The notes under the pieces are model-generated. The model saw only the letters and a list, made by a program, of their open reading frames with translations, was not told the origin of the DNA and did not search any database. This document shows, piece by piece, positions 1 to 8,104 of a stretch of DNA of 64,000 nucleotides. Source of the DNA: UBA7703 sp963667195. Its GTDB lineage: Bacteria; Bacillota; Clostridia; Christensenellales; CAG-138. Within the stretch, counting starts at the first letter, position 1. Each line of letters opens with the position of its first letter. The DNA is taken from contig OY762962.1 of NCBI GenBank assembly GCA_963667195.1, positions 1,240,001 through 1,304,000 on the forward strand, written 5' to 3'. Made by a program: the position numbers and the translations under genes.

Positions 1-1
1 T

Positions 2-238
2 GCGCTGTCCACAAGCCAGTTCATCAGCATCTTCATCTTCGCGGGCGGGCTTGCGCTGCTGCTGCTCGTCAAGTTCGGCGTGCTGAAGAAGACTGTGCTC
101 GATCTGCCGATTCCGGTGGAGGAAGAGCCGAAGAAGAAAAAGGACAAGGCCGAGGCTTCCGAAGAACCCGCAAAATCGGAGGAAGAAGCCAAACCGAAAG
201 ACAAGCCGGAAGAGCCGAAACCGGAAGAAAAAGAATAA
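2..238 (+). CDS. lgt: C-terminal fragment, probable prolipoprotein diacylglyceryl transferase
   Basis: The window opens inside this gene; 78 codons remain before TAA. The fragment has one hydrophobic segment preceded by LSTSQFISI, which resembles the last membrane helix of Lgt, where an (S/M)xQ(x)LSI motif is common. It is followed by a cytoplasmic tail of about 45 residues made almost wholly of Lys, Glu and Pro. Lgt transfers diacylglyceryl to the lipobox cysteine of prolipoproteins at the membrane, and several lipoproteins occur in this window. The long charged tail is unusual for Lgt. With only the last helix visible, another polytopic membrane protein is possible. Confidence 0.45.
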   Translation, partial: ALSTSQFISIFIFAGGLALLLLVKFGVLKKTVLDLPIPVEEEPKKKKDKAEASEEPAKSEEEAKPKDKPEEPKPEEKE

Positions 239-254
239 CGAGTATAATAAAATT

Positions 255-289
255 AGAACCGTCGGAGAAGTAATTTTTTCGGCGGTTCT
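255..289 (+). terminator. hairpin after the lgt-like gene
   Basis: A 10-bp stem (255-264 with 280-289, one G-U pair) lies 17 bp after the stop codon. Its loop is T-rich. The downstream T-tract is weak, so termination is likely but not certain. Confidence 0.55.
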
Positions 290-473
290 TGCGTTTGTGG
301 TTTGATCGATTTATTAACACAAATCATACAAAGCAAACGTAAAGCGTGTGGAAACGTGATATAATTGTATGCAATACAGCTTGAACAAGATGATCTCTCA
401 CCGATCGAATAGAACGTATCGTCGAGAAGGAACATCCGGATAGGGTTTAGAGCGTTCCATTGGGAGGCAAGAT

Positions 474-1271
474 TTGAAGATAACAGCATTGGTCGAGAAC
501 ATGTCGAATTGCGAGTTGACGCCGAAACACGGCATTTCCTTTTACATTCAGACGAAACAGCATAAACTTCTGTTTGATCTGGGTCCCGACGAGACATTGT
601 TTGAAAATGCAAAGAAGCGCGGGATCGATCTCGCCGAAATCGACACGGTTATCATTTCACACGGGCATGCGGATCATGGCGGTGCGTTGGAGCACTTCCT
701 TCAAATCAACAAAAAAGCGAAGATCTACGTACAGCGACGCGCGTTCGAGCGGCATACCTGCAAGCTCCTGTTCTTGAAGTTCTATGTGGGTCTAAACAGA
801 AAGCTCCAAAACCATCCGCAGATTGTGCTGGTTGACGGAGATGAAATGATCGACGACGAACTCAGCCTGTTTGTCGTGAAGGAAACCGGCGTTTGCCATT
901 CCACCGCGAACGATATTCTGTATGAGGGCAGGCTAAAGGACACCTTTCTGCATGAGCAGAATCTGCTGATCCACGAGAAAACGACGGCGATCGTCGCCGG
1001 ATGCGGACACGCGGGTATCGTTAATATCATGCAGCGGTCGGCGGTGTTTGCACCCGCATATTGCATCGGAGGATACCATCTCTATGATCCAATCAGAAAG
1101 AGGACGGTGGATGAAAGTCTCTTGTCTCAGATTGCGGATTGCTTATCGGCGTATGACAAGGTGGAGTTCTATACCTGCCACTGTACCGGCAAGACCGCAT
1201 TTGATTATCTGTCGGCAAGACTGCCGAACATGCATTATTTCTCTTGCGGAGACCAGCTTGAACTTGGGTAA
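474..1271 (+). CDS. metallo-beta-lactamase fold hydrolase (COG1237-like)
   Basis: The 265-residue protein carries the metal-binding motif SHGHADH near residues 62-68 and later conserved histidines (AGCGHAG near 181-187, GGYH near 200). This layout fits the MBL subfamily annotated as 7,8-dihydropterin-6-methyl-4-(beta-D-ribofuranosyl)aminobenzene-phosphate synthase-like. No signal peptide or membrane segment is seen, so it should be cytosolic. The start is TTG at 474, chosen because TGGGAGG lies 7 bp upstream; the first ATG is much further in. It is a single-gene unit between two hairpins. The substrate cannot be deduced. The fold is clear, the specific activity is not. Confidence 0.8.
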   Translation: MKITALVENMSNCELTPKHGISFYIQTKQHKLLFDLGPDETLFENAKKRGIDLAEIDTVIISHGHADHGGALEHFLQINKKAKIYVQRRAFERHTCKLLFLKFYVGLNRKLQNHPQIVLVDGDEMIDDELSLFVVKETGVCHSTANDILYEGRLKDTFLHEQNLLIHEKTTAIVAGCGHAGIVNIMQRSAVFAPAYCIGGYHLYDPIRKRTVDESLLSQIADCLSAYDKVEFYTCHCTGKTAFDYLSARLPNMHYFSCGDQLELG

Positions 1272-1305
1272 TGTCAGAGAAGAGGATGCGTATTGTTTCA
1301 ATCAT

Positions 1306-1362
1306 AATAGGCTGTCCGAAAACGATTCAAAGAAATCGTGTAGCGAACAGCCTATTTTTTTC
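1306..1362 (+). terminator. Y-shaped intrinsic terminator
   Basis: Outer stem AATAGGCTGT (1306-1315) pairs with ACAGCCTATT (1347-1356); an inner stem CGATT(C)/(G)AATCG lies in the loop. Seven T residues follow on the plus strand. It ends the MBL gene and faces the end of the minus-strand LRR gene. A similar hairpin occurs at 16791. Confidence 0.8.
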
Positions 1363-1391
1363 TTTAGAACTCGATATAGCCCTTTTAGAAA

Positions 1392-2732
1392 CTACTTGTC
1401 CTTCTTCTTCCGCACGAACAAAACCGCGATCGCAACCCCGACCATGACAATCGCAAGCACGAGTGCCTTGGCAACCCATCCGTCGTCTTCCGAAGGCTCG
1501 ACGTTTGCGCCGCTTGATTTCTGCGTGCTTTCCGGCAAAGGCGTTGGCGAAGGCGTAACCTCTGCGGAAGCTGTTTTCCCTCGCGCTTGCGCGAGGAGCG
1601 CTTCCAGTTCTTCCTGCGAAATCTGTTGGATCGGGTAGCCGTTCCACTCGGTCTCGCCGTTTGGCGCCCACTCGGAGGCATAGGCCGCGGTGTAGTAGAG
1701 GGTTGGGTAGGGGATGATTTTATCGCTCTCCTCATAATAATGCACGATAAAACCCTTCCCATCCGATGTTTTCTCTGTTTCACCAAACAGCGAATGCCCA
1801 ATAGAAGTCGGTTTGCCTTTTGTGAAAATCAACTTTTCGATATTCTCACAGGAAGCAAAGGCGCCATCTTCAATAGTTAACTGATCTGAGTTAAATATCA
1901 TCACACTAAGGGCAGTACAGTGGCCGAATGCTTGATCTTCAACTAAATTCACAGACGAAGGAACCTCCACCGTTTGAAATTGAATACAACCCCAGAAGCT
2001 GTTGCCGTGCACAATCTCAATCTTTGTATTATATATTGACGGTGTTTCTAGATTAATACATGCATTAAATGCCGCAATCCCTATACTATTTATCCCAGCC
2101 TCTAAATTAATATGTGCCAATATTGTGCAATGACTAAATGCACCAACCCCGATCGATGTTATTTTGCTTGGCAAGGTGATGTTCTCCAAGCTATCGCATC
2201 CGTCAAACGAAGATTCCCCAATACTGATAACAGAATCAGGAATTGAAATCTGTATCAAAGCTCTGCAATCACTGAATGCATACATTCCAATATGCTCAAT
2301 GTAAGTTGGAAGATCATCGATAACCGATCGAGTTTTGTTCTCTTTCACATTCGCCGCGCCAAACAGCGTTTTTGTTTGCTGATTGATCACCCACCCATCA
2401 TCAATGATAAATGTATTGTTTCCCTCTTCAACCGAAGTGATGGATGGATTGTAGTCACCGATAAAATAGTCGATTATGATATCGGTCACGTCTTTGCCTA
2501 TGATAACGTGATCTACATCAGTAGCATCGTGCTTATGCTGCGGATCTCCTCGCATATCAAACTCGTGGTAAAGAAAATTGATGAGCCCGTTATTGGTTGT
2601 TATCTTCAGCTCACCATCCCGATAGACCCACCCGTTGCCTTCTTCATAGTCGGTTTCGGCGAGGGAAAGAGCAGGCGCGGTTAACACCAACAGTACGAGC
2701 ATGATCAAGATTGTACGTTTCAGCAACTTCAC
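1392..2732 (-). CDS. BspA-like leucine-rich-repeat surface protein (copy A)
   Basis: A 446-residue exported protein. It has a signal peptide (about 1-25), a conserved leader domain beginning DYExGxGWVYRDGELKIT, five to six LRR_5/BspA units of about 22 residues (AFxxCxxLxxIxLPxxxxxIG), a conserved block WAPNGETEWNGYPIQQ near 355-375, a TPSPTPLP linker, a membrane helix and a basic tail. It is therefore a wall-spanning, membrane-anchored protein without LPXTG. The start is GTG at 2732, behind GAGGAT; the paralogues use the same start. It is expressed alone from the SOS-type promoter at 2777-2821. The first ~160 residues are almost identical to the copy at 18912, while the C-terminus matches the copy at 21133, so it is a mosaic. 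BspA-family proteins are known for adhesion and host binding; the role here is unknown. Confidence 0.85.
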   Translation of the reverse strand: MKLLKRTILIMLVLLVLTAPALSLAETDYEEGNGWVYRDGELKITTNNGLINFLYHEFDMRGDPQHKHDATDVDHVIIGKDVTDIIIDYFIGDYNPSITSVEEGNNTFIIDDGWVINQQTKTLFGAANVKENKTRSVIDDLPTYIEHIGMYAFSDCRALIQISIPDSVISIGESSFDGCDSLENITLPSKITSIGVGAFSHCTILAHINLEAGINSIGIAAFNACINLETPSIYNTKIEIVHGNSFWGCIQFQTVEVPSSVNLVEDQAFGHCTALSVMIFNSDQLTIEDGAFASCENIEKLIFTKGKPTSIGHSLFGETEKTSDGKGFIVHYYEESDKIIPYPTLYYTAAYASEWAPNGETEWNGYPIQQISQEELEALLAQARGKTASAEVTPSPTPLPESTQKSSGANVEPSEDDGWVAKALVLAIVMVGVAIAVLFVRKKKDK

Positions 2733-2776
2733 AGTGTATCCTCGCTAGACGATTGTATGATGTGATTTCTGTTTTT

Positions 2777-2821
2777 CATTATACCGAACAAACGTTCCGA
2801 TATCACGTGACAATATTGTAA
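2777..2821 (-). promoter_or_regulatory. SOS-box promoter of LRR copy A (repeat copy 1)
   Basis: Read on the minus strand: palindrome ACAATATTGT, palindrome TCACGTGA, then the 14-bp LexA-type box (2785-2798), then TATAAT (2783-2778). The box is an exact match to CGAACRNRYGTTYC and ends one base before the -10, so bound LexA would block polymerase. A 17-bp spacing gives GTGATA as the likely -35. One base differs from the other four copies (GATATC in place of GATATT). Confidence 0.85.
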
Positions 2822-2844
2822 AAAAACGGAGCCGGGTGGCTCCG
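2821..2844 (-). terminator. intrinsic terminator after the 196-residue gene
   Basis: Stem GGAGCC/GGCTCC with loop ACCC, then six T on the minus strand, 10 bp after the stop at 2855. Its T-tract runs straight into the SOS-box promoter. The same 18-bp hairpin occurs at 18801 and 21001. Confidence 0.85.
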
Positions 2845-2854
2845 ATTGATGAAA

Positions 2855-3445
2855 TCAATTTGACGGCGGCTCATAAGCCATCGATGTTACGATACCTGCA
2901 TCATTATAGTAAAACAAAATGCGGCTCCAGTCTTCGCCATAGTATCCTTCCGATAGGCTCGGAAAATCTTCTACACTACTTAGGAGTTCACCCTGGCTTA
3001 TCATCGGTTCTTTCTCGTACGCCTTGTGTACTTCCTCTCGGGAACTTCCTACGCCGATCTGTTTTCTGCCAAACTTGATCGATTCGCCCCAGACCGTCAC
3101 GAGGTACAACGATCTCGATGTTGATCCATCAAACTCTGTCAATTCGGTGTAATTTAGTCGAAACTCAGGATACTCGAGTGAAATAAGCATAATGTCTTCT
3201 AGATCGGGATGTTTTTGAACAGTTTTATCAACGGGGACTCCTAATGTTTGCAGCACTAAATCATAGTTAAAATTTCTTAATCCGAGTGCATGAGCATAAC
3301 CGCGATTTGAAAGGTAGTTTGATTGACGACCGTAATCTGTCATTTCCCGATCATAAAAGTATACGGCCACTAAGTACGACACAACAACTGCCAACACAAT
3401 CAGGAAAGCGATCAAGCAACCATGTTTTTTACGAGACATACCCAA
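2855..3445 (-). CDS. membrane-anchored exported protein, unknown family
   Basis: A 196-residue protein with a short basic N-terminus and one membrane helix at about 9-29. The remainder would lie outside the cell. A stretch IGVGSSREEVHKAYEKEP near residue 127 resembles the BLIP/SmpA-like fold motif (GxGxSxxEVxxxYG) seen in small exported Clostridia proteins, and the C-terminus ends in a hydrophobic beta-like strand. It lies 108 bp behind the lipoprotein gene at 3554 and is followed at once by a strong terminator, so the two form one unit driven by the SOS-box promoter at 4309. It occupies the same place in its cassette as the 221-residue gene at 20312, but I see no clear similarity. Function unknown. 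Confidence 0.75.
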   Translation of the reverse strand: MGMSRKKHGCLIAFLIVLAVVVSYLVAVYFYDREMTDYGRQSNYLSNRGYAHALGLRNFNYDLVLQTLGVPVDKTVQKHPDLEDIMLISLEYPEFRLNYTELTEFDGSTSRSLYLVTVWGESIKFGRKQIGVGSSREEVHKAYEKEPMISQGELLSSVEDFPSLSEGYYGEDWSRILFYYNDAGIVTSMAYEPPSN

Positions 3446-3553
3446 ACTCCTAACGTGTTAGTTGCAATTCGGAGACACTGCTTCCGAATACTTGTCGACT
3501 GACGTTCTGATCTTCTAATTGGAAAAAGCCGCGCAATCTATAACGCTCATTTC

Positions 3554-4243
3554 CTAATAAGAAATCGTGTACGGAATTGTGCCAAAGGTAAATGAAAAAT
3601 CTTCGCTTGCCTCTTTGGTTACATATAGATCAAGGTCAAAGAACTCAAATTCTCCATCTCGATAAATGCAATCAATCATCCCCCATTCATACTTCTGATC
3701 GGTGAATAACGCGAGTCCTTCTTCAGAGATTCGGAAATGGTAGTATATGAACCGATACGAGGCACTGTCATCGTTGTATCCCATATAATATCCATTCTTT
3801 ATGATTTGTTGACAAGTTTCCAAAATTTCCTGCGCAAAGGCATCGTACTTTTCATAAGTAAACCCAGTGGTATAAATCTTCTTTCCGTTGATATATTGGT
3901 AGGAGGATTCACCGTCATAAGCCATCCCATCCGTTTCATTTCCGATGTAGAGTTCACGTTTGTCGTGAATCCGATATCCATACCCTAGATTTGACTTGTA
4001 AAAGTCATAGTCACAATCGTCTATGGATATAGCACATATGTTTTTCACACTGTCCGCCTCATTTGGTTCTCTCGTAGATGTTTTGCAACCGATAAGGCAA
4101 CTGCAAATTATGAAGCCCAAAGCTGAAAGCACAGATAAAATAGTCTTCTTAAAAAACCTCTGATATTTCTTCAAATAACCTGGCATTTTAGCGGGAATCG
4201 GACGCGCCGGGTTTTTCTCCATCTGGTTCTTTCGTTGTATCAT
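3554..4243 (-). CDS. lipoprotein, paralogue of the putative immunity protein at 18165
   Basis: A 229-residue product with a hydrophobic stretch and a lipobox LIGC (Cys 53), so it should be lipidated and face outward. The mature part aligns through its whole length with the protein at 18165: shared features are DYDF/DYDL near the start, G(x)RI(x)DKR, YQYI, a central SFxxYD, YYFRIS(E/D)EGL and a C-terminal FGTI. That paralogue directly follows a toxin-like gene; this copy has no toxin beside it and may be an orphan immunity gene. The start is uncertain: ATG at 4243, 4222 and 4186 are in frame and none has a good ribosome site; 4186 would give the most usual signal-peptide length. Driven by the SOS-box promoter at 4309. 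Confidence 0.75.
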   Translation of the reverse strand: MIQRKNQMEKNPARPIPAKMPGYLKKYQRFFKKTILSVLSALGFIICSCLIGCKTSTREPNEADSVKNICAISIDDCDYDFYKSNLGYGYRIHDKRELYIGNETDGMAYDGESSYQYINGKKIYTTGFTYEKYDAFAQEILETCQQIIKNGYYMGYNDDSASYRFIYYHFRISEEGLALFTDQKYEWGMIDCIYRDGEFEFFDLDLYVTKEASEDFSFTFGTIPYTISY

Positions 4244-4308
4244 TCGGAGTATTCACAAATCCCGGTCGCCTTTCCTGTTTCCTGAATTCTTATAATTGCT
4301 GATACGGC

Positions 4309-4353
4309 TATTATACCGAACAAACGTTCCAATATCACGTGACAATATTGTAA
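4309..4353 (-). promoter_or_regulatory. SOS-box promoter of the lipoprotein unit (repeat copy 2)
   Basis: Same element as at 2777: ACAATATTGT, TCACGTGA, exact LexA-type 14-mer at 4317-4330 and TATAAT at 4315-4310, all on the minus strand. It lies just after the uvrB terminator and points away from uvrB. Confidence 0.85.
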
Positions 4354-4360
4354 AAAAACG

Positions 4361-4394
4361 AAAATGAAAAAGCCGCACCCTGTTGGGTGCAGCT
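4361..4394 (-). terminator. intrinsic terminator of uvrB
   Basis: Stem GCACCC/GGGTGC with flanking GC pairs (4371-4394), followed on the minus strand by CTTTTTCATTTT, 24 bp after the uvrB stop. Confidence 0.8.
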
Positions 4395-4417
4395 CAGAAC
4401 GCGCAATTGATGGAAGT

Positions 4418-6445
4418 TTACTTTCTCGATCTGCCCTTGTTGCGCTTCTTGGCGCCGATAGTGCCCGGTTTGGCTTTCGAGGCGCGCTCCAGCGCTTCCT
4501 CGCCGGAGAGCTTGCGGATCTCGTCCCGCAGCTTTGCCGCGTGCTCGAACTCCAGCTCGCGAGCCGCCGCGCGCATCTCCTCGGTGAGCACCTTGACCCG
4601 CGCGGCCTTTTCCTCCGCGCTCATTTCGTCGTCCGTATCCGCCACTTTCTTCGTGATGAGCAGCGTCGCGCGCACCGCCTTCTTGATGCTTTGCGGCGTG
4701 ATGCCGTGCTCCTCGTTGAACGCTTTCTGAATCGTACGCCTACGCTCGGTTTCGTCCATCGCGTATTTCATGCTGGGCGTGATCACGTCAGCATACAGGA
4801 TGACCCGGCCTTCCACGTTTCGCGCGGCGCGGCCGATCGTCTGTACGAGACTCGTGGACGAGCGCAAAAATCCTTCCTTATCCGCGTCGAGAATCGCAAC
4901 AAGCCCCACTTCCGGCAAATCCAAGCCTTCACGAAGCAGATTAATCCCCACCAGCACGTCAAAATCGCCCAACCGCAGATCGCGGATGATCTCCATGCGC
5001 TCGATGGTCTCGATGTCCGCGTGCATATAGCGCACCCGAACACCCATGCCGTCGAGATACTCCGTCAGGTCCTCCGCCATGCGCTTGGTGAGCGTGGTCA
5101 CGAGCGTGCGGTAGCCCTTTTGCGCCTGCAGGCGAACCTCACCGAGCAGGTCGTCGATCTGCCCTTTGACGGGCCTGACCTCCACTTCCGGGTCAATTAG
5201 CCCCGTCGGACGAATGATTTGCTCCACAACCTGTGTGGAACGCTTCATTTCGTACTCCGCGGGCGTGGCGGAGACGCAGATCATCTGCGGAATCCTCGCC
5301 TCAAACTCCGGGAACTTGAGCGGTCGGTTGTCGTAGGCACTCGGGATGCGGAAGCCGTAGTCCACGAGCGAGGTTTTGCGCGCGAGGTCGCCGCGATACA
5401 TGGCGCCGATCTGCGGAATCGTCACGTGGCTTTCGTCCACGATCAGCAGGAAATCCTTCGGGAAATAGTCGATCAGCGTAAACGGCGGCTGGCCGGGTTT
5501 GCGCCCGTCAAAATAGCGGGAGTAGTTCTCGATGCCGCTGCAATAGCCGATTTCGCGCATCATCTCGATGTCGTACTGCGTGCGCTGCTCGATTCTCTGC
5601 GCCTCGATCAGGCGCTCCATGCGTCGAAACTCGTCCCGCCGCTCCAGCGCGTCGTTCCAGATGGTGTCGATGGCGGCTTCCAGCTTCTCGCGGCTGGTGG
5701 CGTAGTGCGTCGCGGGAAAAATCGCGACATGCGCACGCTCGCCGAGGAGTTCCCCCGTGAGCGAATTGACGTCCATGATGCGCTCGACCTCGTCGCCGAA
5801 GAACTCGACGCGAATGGCCGTGCCCGCGCTGGAGATCGGAAAAATATCCAGCACGTCTCCGCGCACGCGGAAGGTGCCGCGCGAAAAGTCGATGTCGTTG
5901 CGCTGAAACTGGATGTCCACGAGCTTGTGCACGACCTCTTCGCGCGAGATCTGCATGCCTTTTCTGAGCGAAACGGACATGCGCATATACTCCTCGGGAT
6001 CGCCCAACGCGTAGATGCAGGAGACGGAGGAAACGATGATCACGTCCCGCCGCTCATTGAGCGAGCTCGTCGCACTATAGCGCAGGCGGTCGATCTCCTC
6101 GTTGATATCGGTGGTCTTTTCGATGTAGGTATCGGACGCGGGGATATACGCCTCCGGCTGATAATAATCGTAATAGCTCACGAAATACTCCACCGCGCTA
6201 TCCGGAAAAAATTCCCGGAATTCGGAGCAGAGCTGCGCCGCGAGGGTTTTGTTGTGCGCGATGACCAGCGTGGGCTTTTGCACGCGCTCGATCACCTTCG
6301 CCATGGTGTAGGTTTTGCCGCTGCCGGTTACGCCCAGCAACACCTGCGCCTTGTCTCCGCGCAGAACGCCCTCCGACAGGCGATCGATCGCCTGCGGCTG
6401 GTCGCCCGCGGGTTCATATTCGGATACCAGTTTAAACTCGTTCAT
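4418..6445 (-). CDS. uvrB: excinuclease ABC subunit B
   Basis: A full-length UvrB of 675 residues, the damage-verifying helicase of nucleotide excision repair. It takes damaged DNA from UvrA and recruits UvrC. Visible features: Walker A GVTGSGKT (38-45), the beta-hairpin YYDYYQPEAYIP (about 92-103), the DESH box, the SF2 motif GRAARN, and a C-terminal UVR domain (LTEEMRAAARELEFEHAAKLRDEI) that contacts UvrC; the last residues are Lys/Arg-rich. The start overlaps the Dabb gene stop as ATGA, so translation is coupled to it. No LexA-type box is visible before this gene or its upstream partners down to 8463, although uvrB is a usual SOS gene. Confidence 0.97.
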   Translation of the reverse strand: MNEFKLVSEYEPAGDQPQAIDRLSEGVLRGDKAQVLLGVTGSGKTYTMAKVIERVQKPTLVIAHNKTLAAQLCSEFREFFPDSAVEYFVSYYDYYQPEAYIPASDTYIEKTTDINEEIDRLRYSATSSLNERRDVIIVSSVSCIYALGDPEEYMRMSVSLRKGMQISREEVVHKLVDIQFQRNDIDFSRGTFRVRGDVLDIFPISSAGTAIRVEFFGDEVERIMDVNSLTGELLGERAHVAIFPATHYATSREKLEAAIDTIWNDALERRDEFRRMERLIEAQRIEQRTQYDIEMMREIGYCSGIENYSRYFDGRKPGQPPFTLIDYFPKDFLLIVDESHVTIPQIGAMYRGDLARKTSLVDYGFRIPSAYDNRPLKFPEFEARIPQMICVSATPAEYEMKRSTQVVEQIIRPTGLIDPEVEVRPVKGQIDDLLGEVRLQAQKGYRTLVTTLTKRMAEDLTEYLDGMGVRVRYMHADIETIERMEIIRDLRLGDFDVLVGINLLREGLDLPEVGLVAILDADKEGFLRSSTSLVQTIGRAARNVEGRVILYADVITPSMKYAMDETERRRTIQKAFNEEHGITPQSIKKAVRATLLITKKVADTDDEMSAEEKAARVKVLTEEMRAAARELEFEHAAKLRDEIRKLSGEEALERASKAKPGTIGAKKRNKGRSRK

Positions 6446-6732
6446 GAAATCTCATACACGACGGTCTTTCCGTCGATTCGGTGCGCATAGATGTATTCCC
6501 GCGCGTCCTGGTGCGCGGGGTGCTTGTCGTAGATCGCGATGGCGTCGAGGTCACGGAAGGTACACGTCAGCGCGAGGTCATAGCTGCGCTCACCGTTGTG
6601 CCAGATGTCCACGCCCGTCTCCATGCTGAGAATCTCGGGAATCTTGCCCACCATGCCGTGCAGCTTTTCAATCACAGTCGGCAGGCACTCCTCGGGATCG
6701 CGAAACTTGAAGAGAACGATGTATTTCAGCAT
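6442..6732 (-). CDS. Dabb-family (stress-responsive A/B barrel) protein 1
   Basis: A 96-residue protein that matches the dimeric alpha/beta-barrel (Dabb) pattern: an initial MLKYIVLFKF strand, a helix, and a conserved LALTCTF strand followed by a YDKHPAHQDAREYI segment. Members are small dimers of mostly unknown function. It is 44% or so alike by eye to the next gene upstream, pointing to tandem duplication. Its stop overlaps the uvrB start by four bases and it starts 38 bp after the second Dabb gene, so the three probably share a transcript. Confidence 0.85.
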   Translation of the reverse strand: MLKYIVLFKFRDPEECLPTVIEKLHGMVGKIPEILSMETGVDIWHNGERSYDLALTCTFRDLDAIAIYDKHPAHQDAREYIYAHRIDGKTVVYEIS

Positions 6733-6770
6733 AGCGGCGCTCCTTTCGTGACACGTTGCAAAAAACAGGC

Positions 6771-7055
6771 TTAAAACTCAAAATCGACCGTCGCGGTCGC
6801 CGTGCGGTGCGCCTTGATATACGCGCGGGCCTTCTCGTGCTCCGGATGATGGTCATAGATCTCGAGGTCTTCCTTGGTGTCGAAGGTCACGATCAAGGCA
6901 AGGTCAAAGCTGCGCTCGCTGTGCTTGAAGTCGCGCCCGGTCTCGATGGTGCGAATCTGCGGCACGGTGTTCTTCAGCGCGAGGAGCATTTCGGAGGCAA
7001 CGGGCGCCTGCTCGTCGGGGTTCTCAAACTTGGTGAATACGATGTGCTTGATCAT
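6771..7055 (-). CDS. Dabb-family (stress-responsive A/B barrel) protein 2
   Basis: A 94-residue Dabb protein with the same strand-helix-strand layout (MIKHIVFTKF ... LALIVTF ... YDHHPEHEKARAYI). AAGGAGAACC precedes the ATG. A possible -10 (TATAAA) lies in the 74-bp gap before it, so the Dabb-Dabb-uvrB unit may have its own promoter in addition to read-through from holA. Confidence 0.85.
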   Translation of the reverse strand: MIKHIVFTKFENPDEQAPVASEMLLALKNTVPQIRTIETGRDFKHSERSFDLALIVTFDTKEDLEIYDHHPEHEKARAYIKAHRTATATVDFEF

Positions 7056-7129
7056 GTTGGTTCTCCTTGTTCTAACTGGATAATTTTATACTTACTCGAT
7101 CAAAAAATCTTAATCGCAATTGCGCGATT

Positions 7130-8104
7130 TTAAAAATTCTCCTGACAGGTGAGCATCAGCGAATCCTCCGCCTTAGCGAGACCCTGCTTTTGATTCCACT
7201 CGATCGCGGCAAACGCGTCCAGCATCTTCACGAGCTGCGCATAGCTTCTCTTTTTTGCGCTGGCTGCCGCCTTTTGCACGGGATACGGCTTCATGCCCAA
7301 TAACTGCGCCGTCTGCGCCTCGTTCTTGCCGCGCAGTTGCAGCTGCTTGACGCTGAGCACGTTTCGCACGTTTCGCGAAAACAGCGAGGCAAGCCCCATT
7401 GCGCTCTCAGCCGGGTCGTTGAGGAGCTGGGCGAGCTCCCTCATGCCTTCCCGTTTGTTTCCCGCCCAGAGCTTGTCCATGATGGAAAACACCTGTACTT
7501 CGCTCGGCTTACGCACGCAGATCTCCACCGCCTTCGTGGTCACACGGTTGCCGAAGCCGACATACGCGCCGAGTTGGAGCAGCGTGTTTTCCAGCGACGC
7601 GAGGTCGGAACCAAGATAGTCGATCATGCGGTTTGCGGCGGATTCGTCCAGCACGATTCCATTTTCCTTCGCGCGCTTTTGCAAGAACGCGTTGAGCTGC
7701 GTGTTGGAGAGCGGGTCGAAGCTCACGGCGTGATCGAGCGCCGCAATCGCCTTATACAGCGGGTTCGCCAGCGGCGGCTTGCCCGGACGGACAAACACCA
7801 GCGCGGTCGAATCGGGAATCGACTTGACGTAGCCTTCCAGCGCGTTCGCGGTGTCCGCGTCAAACTCCCGCACCACCACCACGCGGAGATCGTCAAAAAA
7901 CGGCATCGTCTCGGCTGCCGCCTGAATCTCGGCGGGCGACGGTGTCCGTAGCGTCGTCGTGTTCATTTCCCGCAGGTCGGGATTTGTGCGCTCAACCACG
8001 GCCCGCACGCCTTTGTTGAGGCTATACGGGTCTTCGCCGCAAAAGTAATATGCTCCGCCGAGCGGGCCGCCCAGCAGCGCTTTCATGAATGTCATGCCGT
8101 CCAT
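7130..8104 (-). CDS. holA: DNA polymerase III, delta subunit
   Basis: A 324-residue protein with the HolA layout: N-terminal GAYYFCGEDPYSLNKGV (the nucleotide-binding-like loop of the clamp loader wrench), a central AAA+-like region (TALVFVRPGK, LSNTQLNAFLQKRA) and the C-terminal collar domain (VFSIMDKLWAGNKREGM ... FSRNVRNVLSVKQL). The delta subunit opens the beta clamp during loading. ATG 8104 has no ribosome site, and a good -10 TATAAT (8117-8112) with TTGCAA (8139-8134) would start RNA at about 8105. Either the transcript is leaderless or a Met at 8095 or 8086 is used. Confidence 0.92.
   Translation of the reverse strand: MDGMTFMKALLGGPLGGAYYFCGEDPYSLNKGVRAVVERTNPDLREMNTTTLRTPSPAEIQAAAETMPFFDDLRVVVVREFDADTANALEGYVKSIPDSTALVFVRPGKPPLANPLYKAIAALDHAVSFDPLSNTQLNAFLQKRAKENGIVLDESAANRMIDYLGSDLASLENTLLQLGAYVGFGNRVTTKAVEICVRKPSEVQVFSIMDKLWAGNKREGMRELAQLLNDPAESAMGLASLFSRNVRNVLSVKQLQLRGKNEAQTAQLLGMKPYPVQKAAASAKKRSYAQLVKMLDAFAAIEWNQKQGLAKAEDSLMLTCQENF

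Noticed and set aside
1392..2732. LPXTG sortase anchoring of the LRR proteins
   Set aside because: No LPXTG-like motif is present; the proteins end in a helix and a basic tail without a sorting site.
5219..6490. A 423-codon plus-strand frame opposite uvrB, and a 278-codon frame at 4364
   Set aside because: Both are antisense to uvrB, Arg/His-rich and without a recognisable family or start site.
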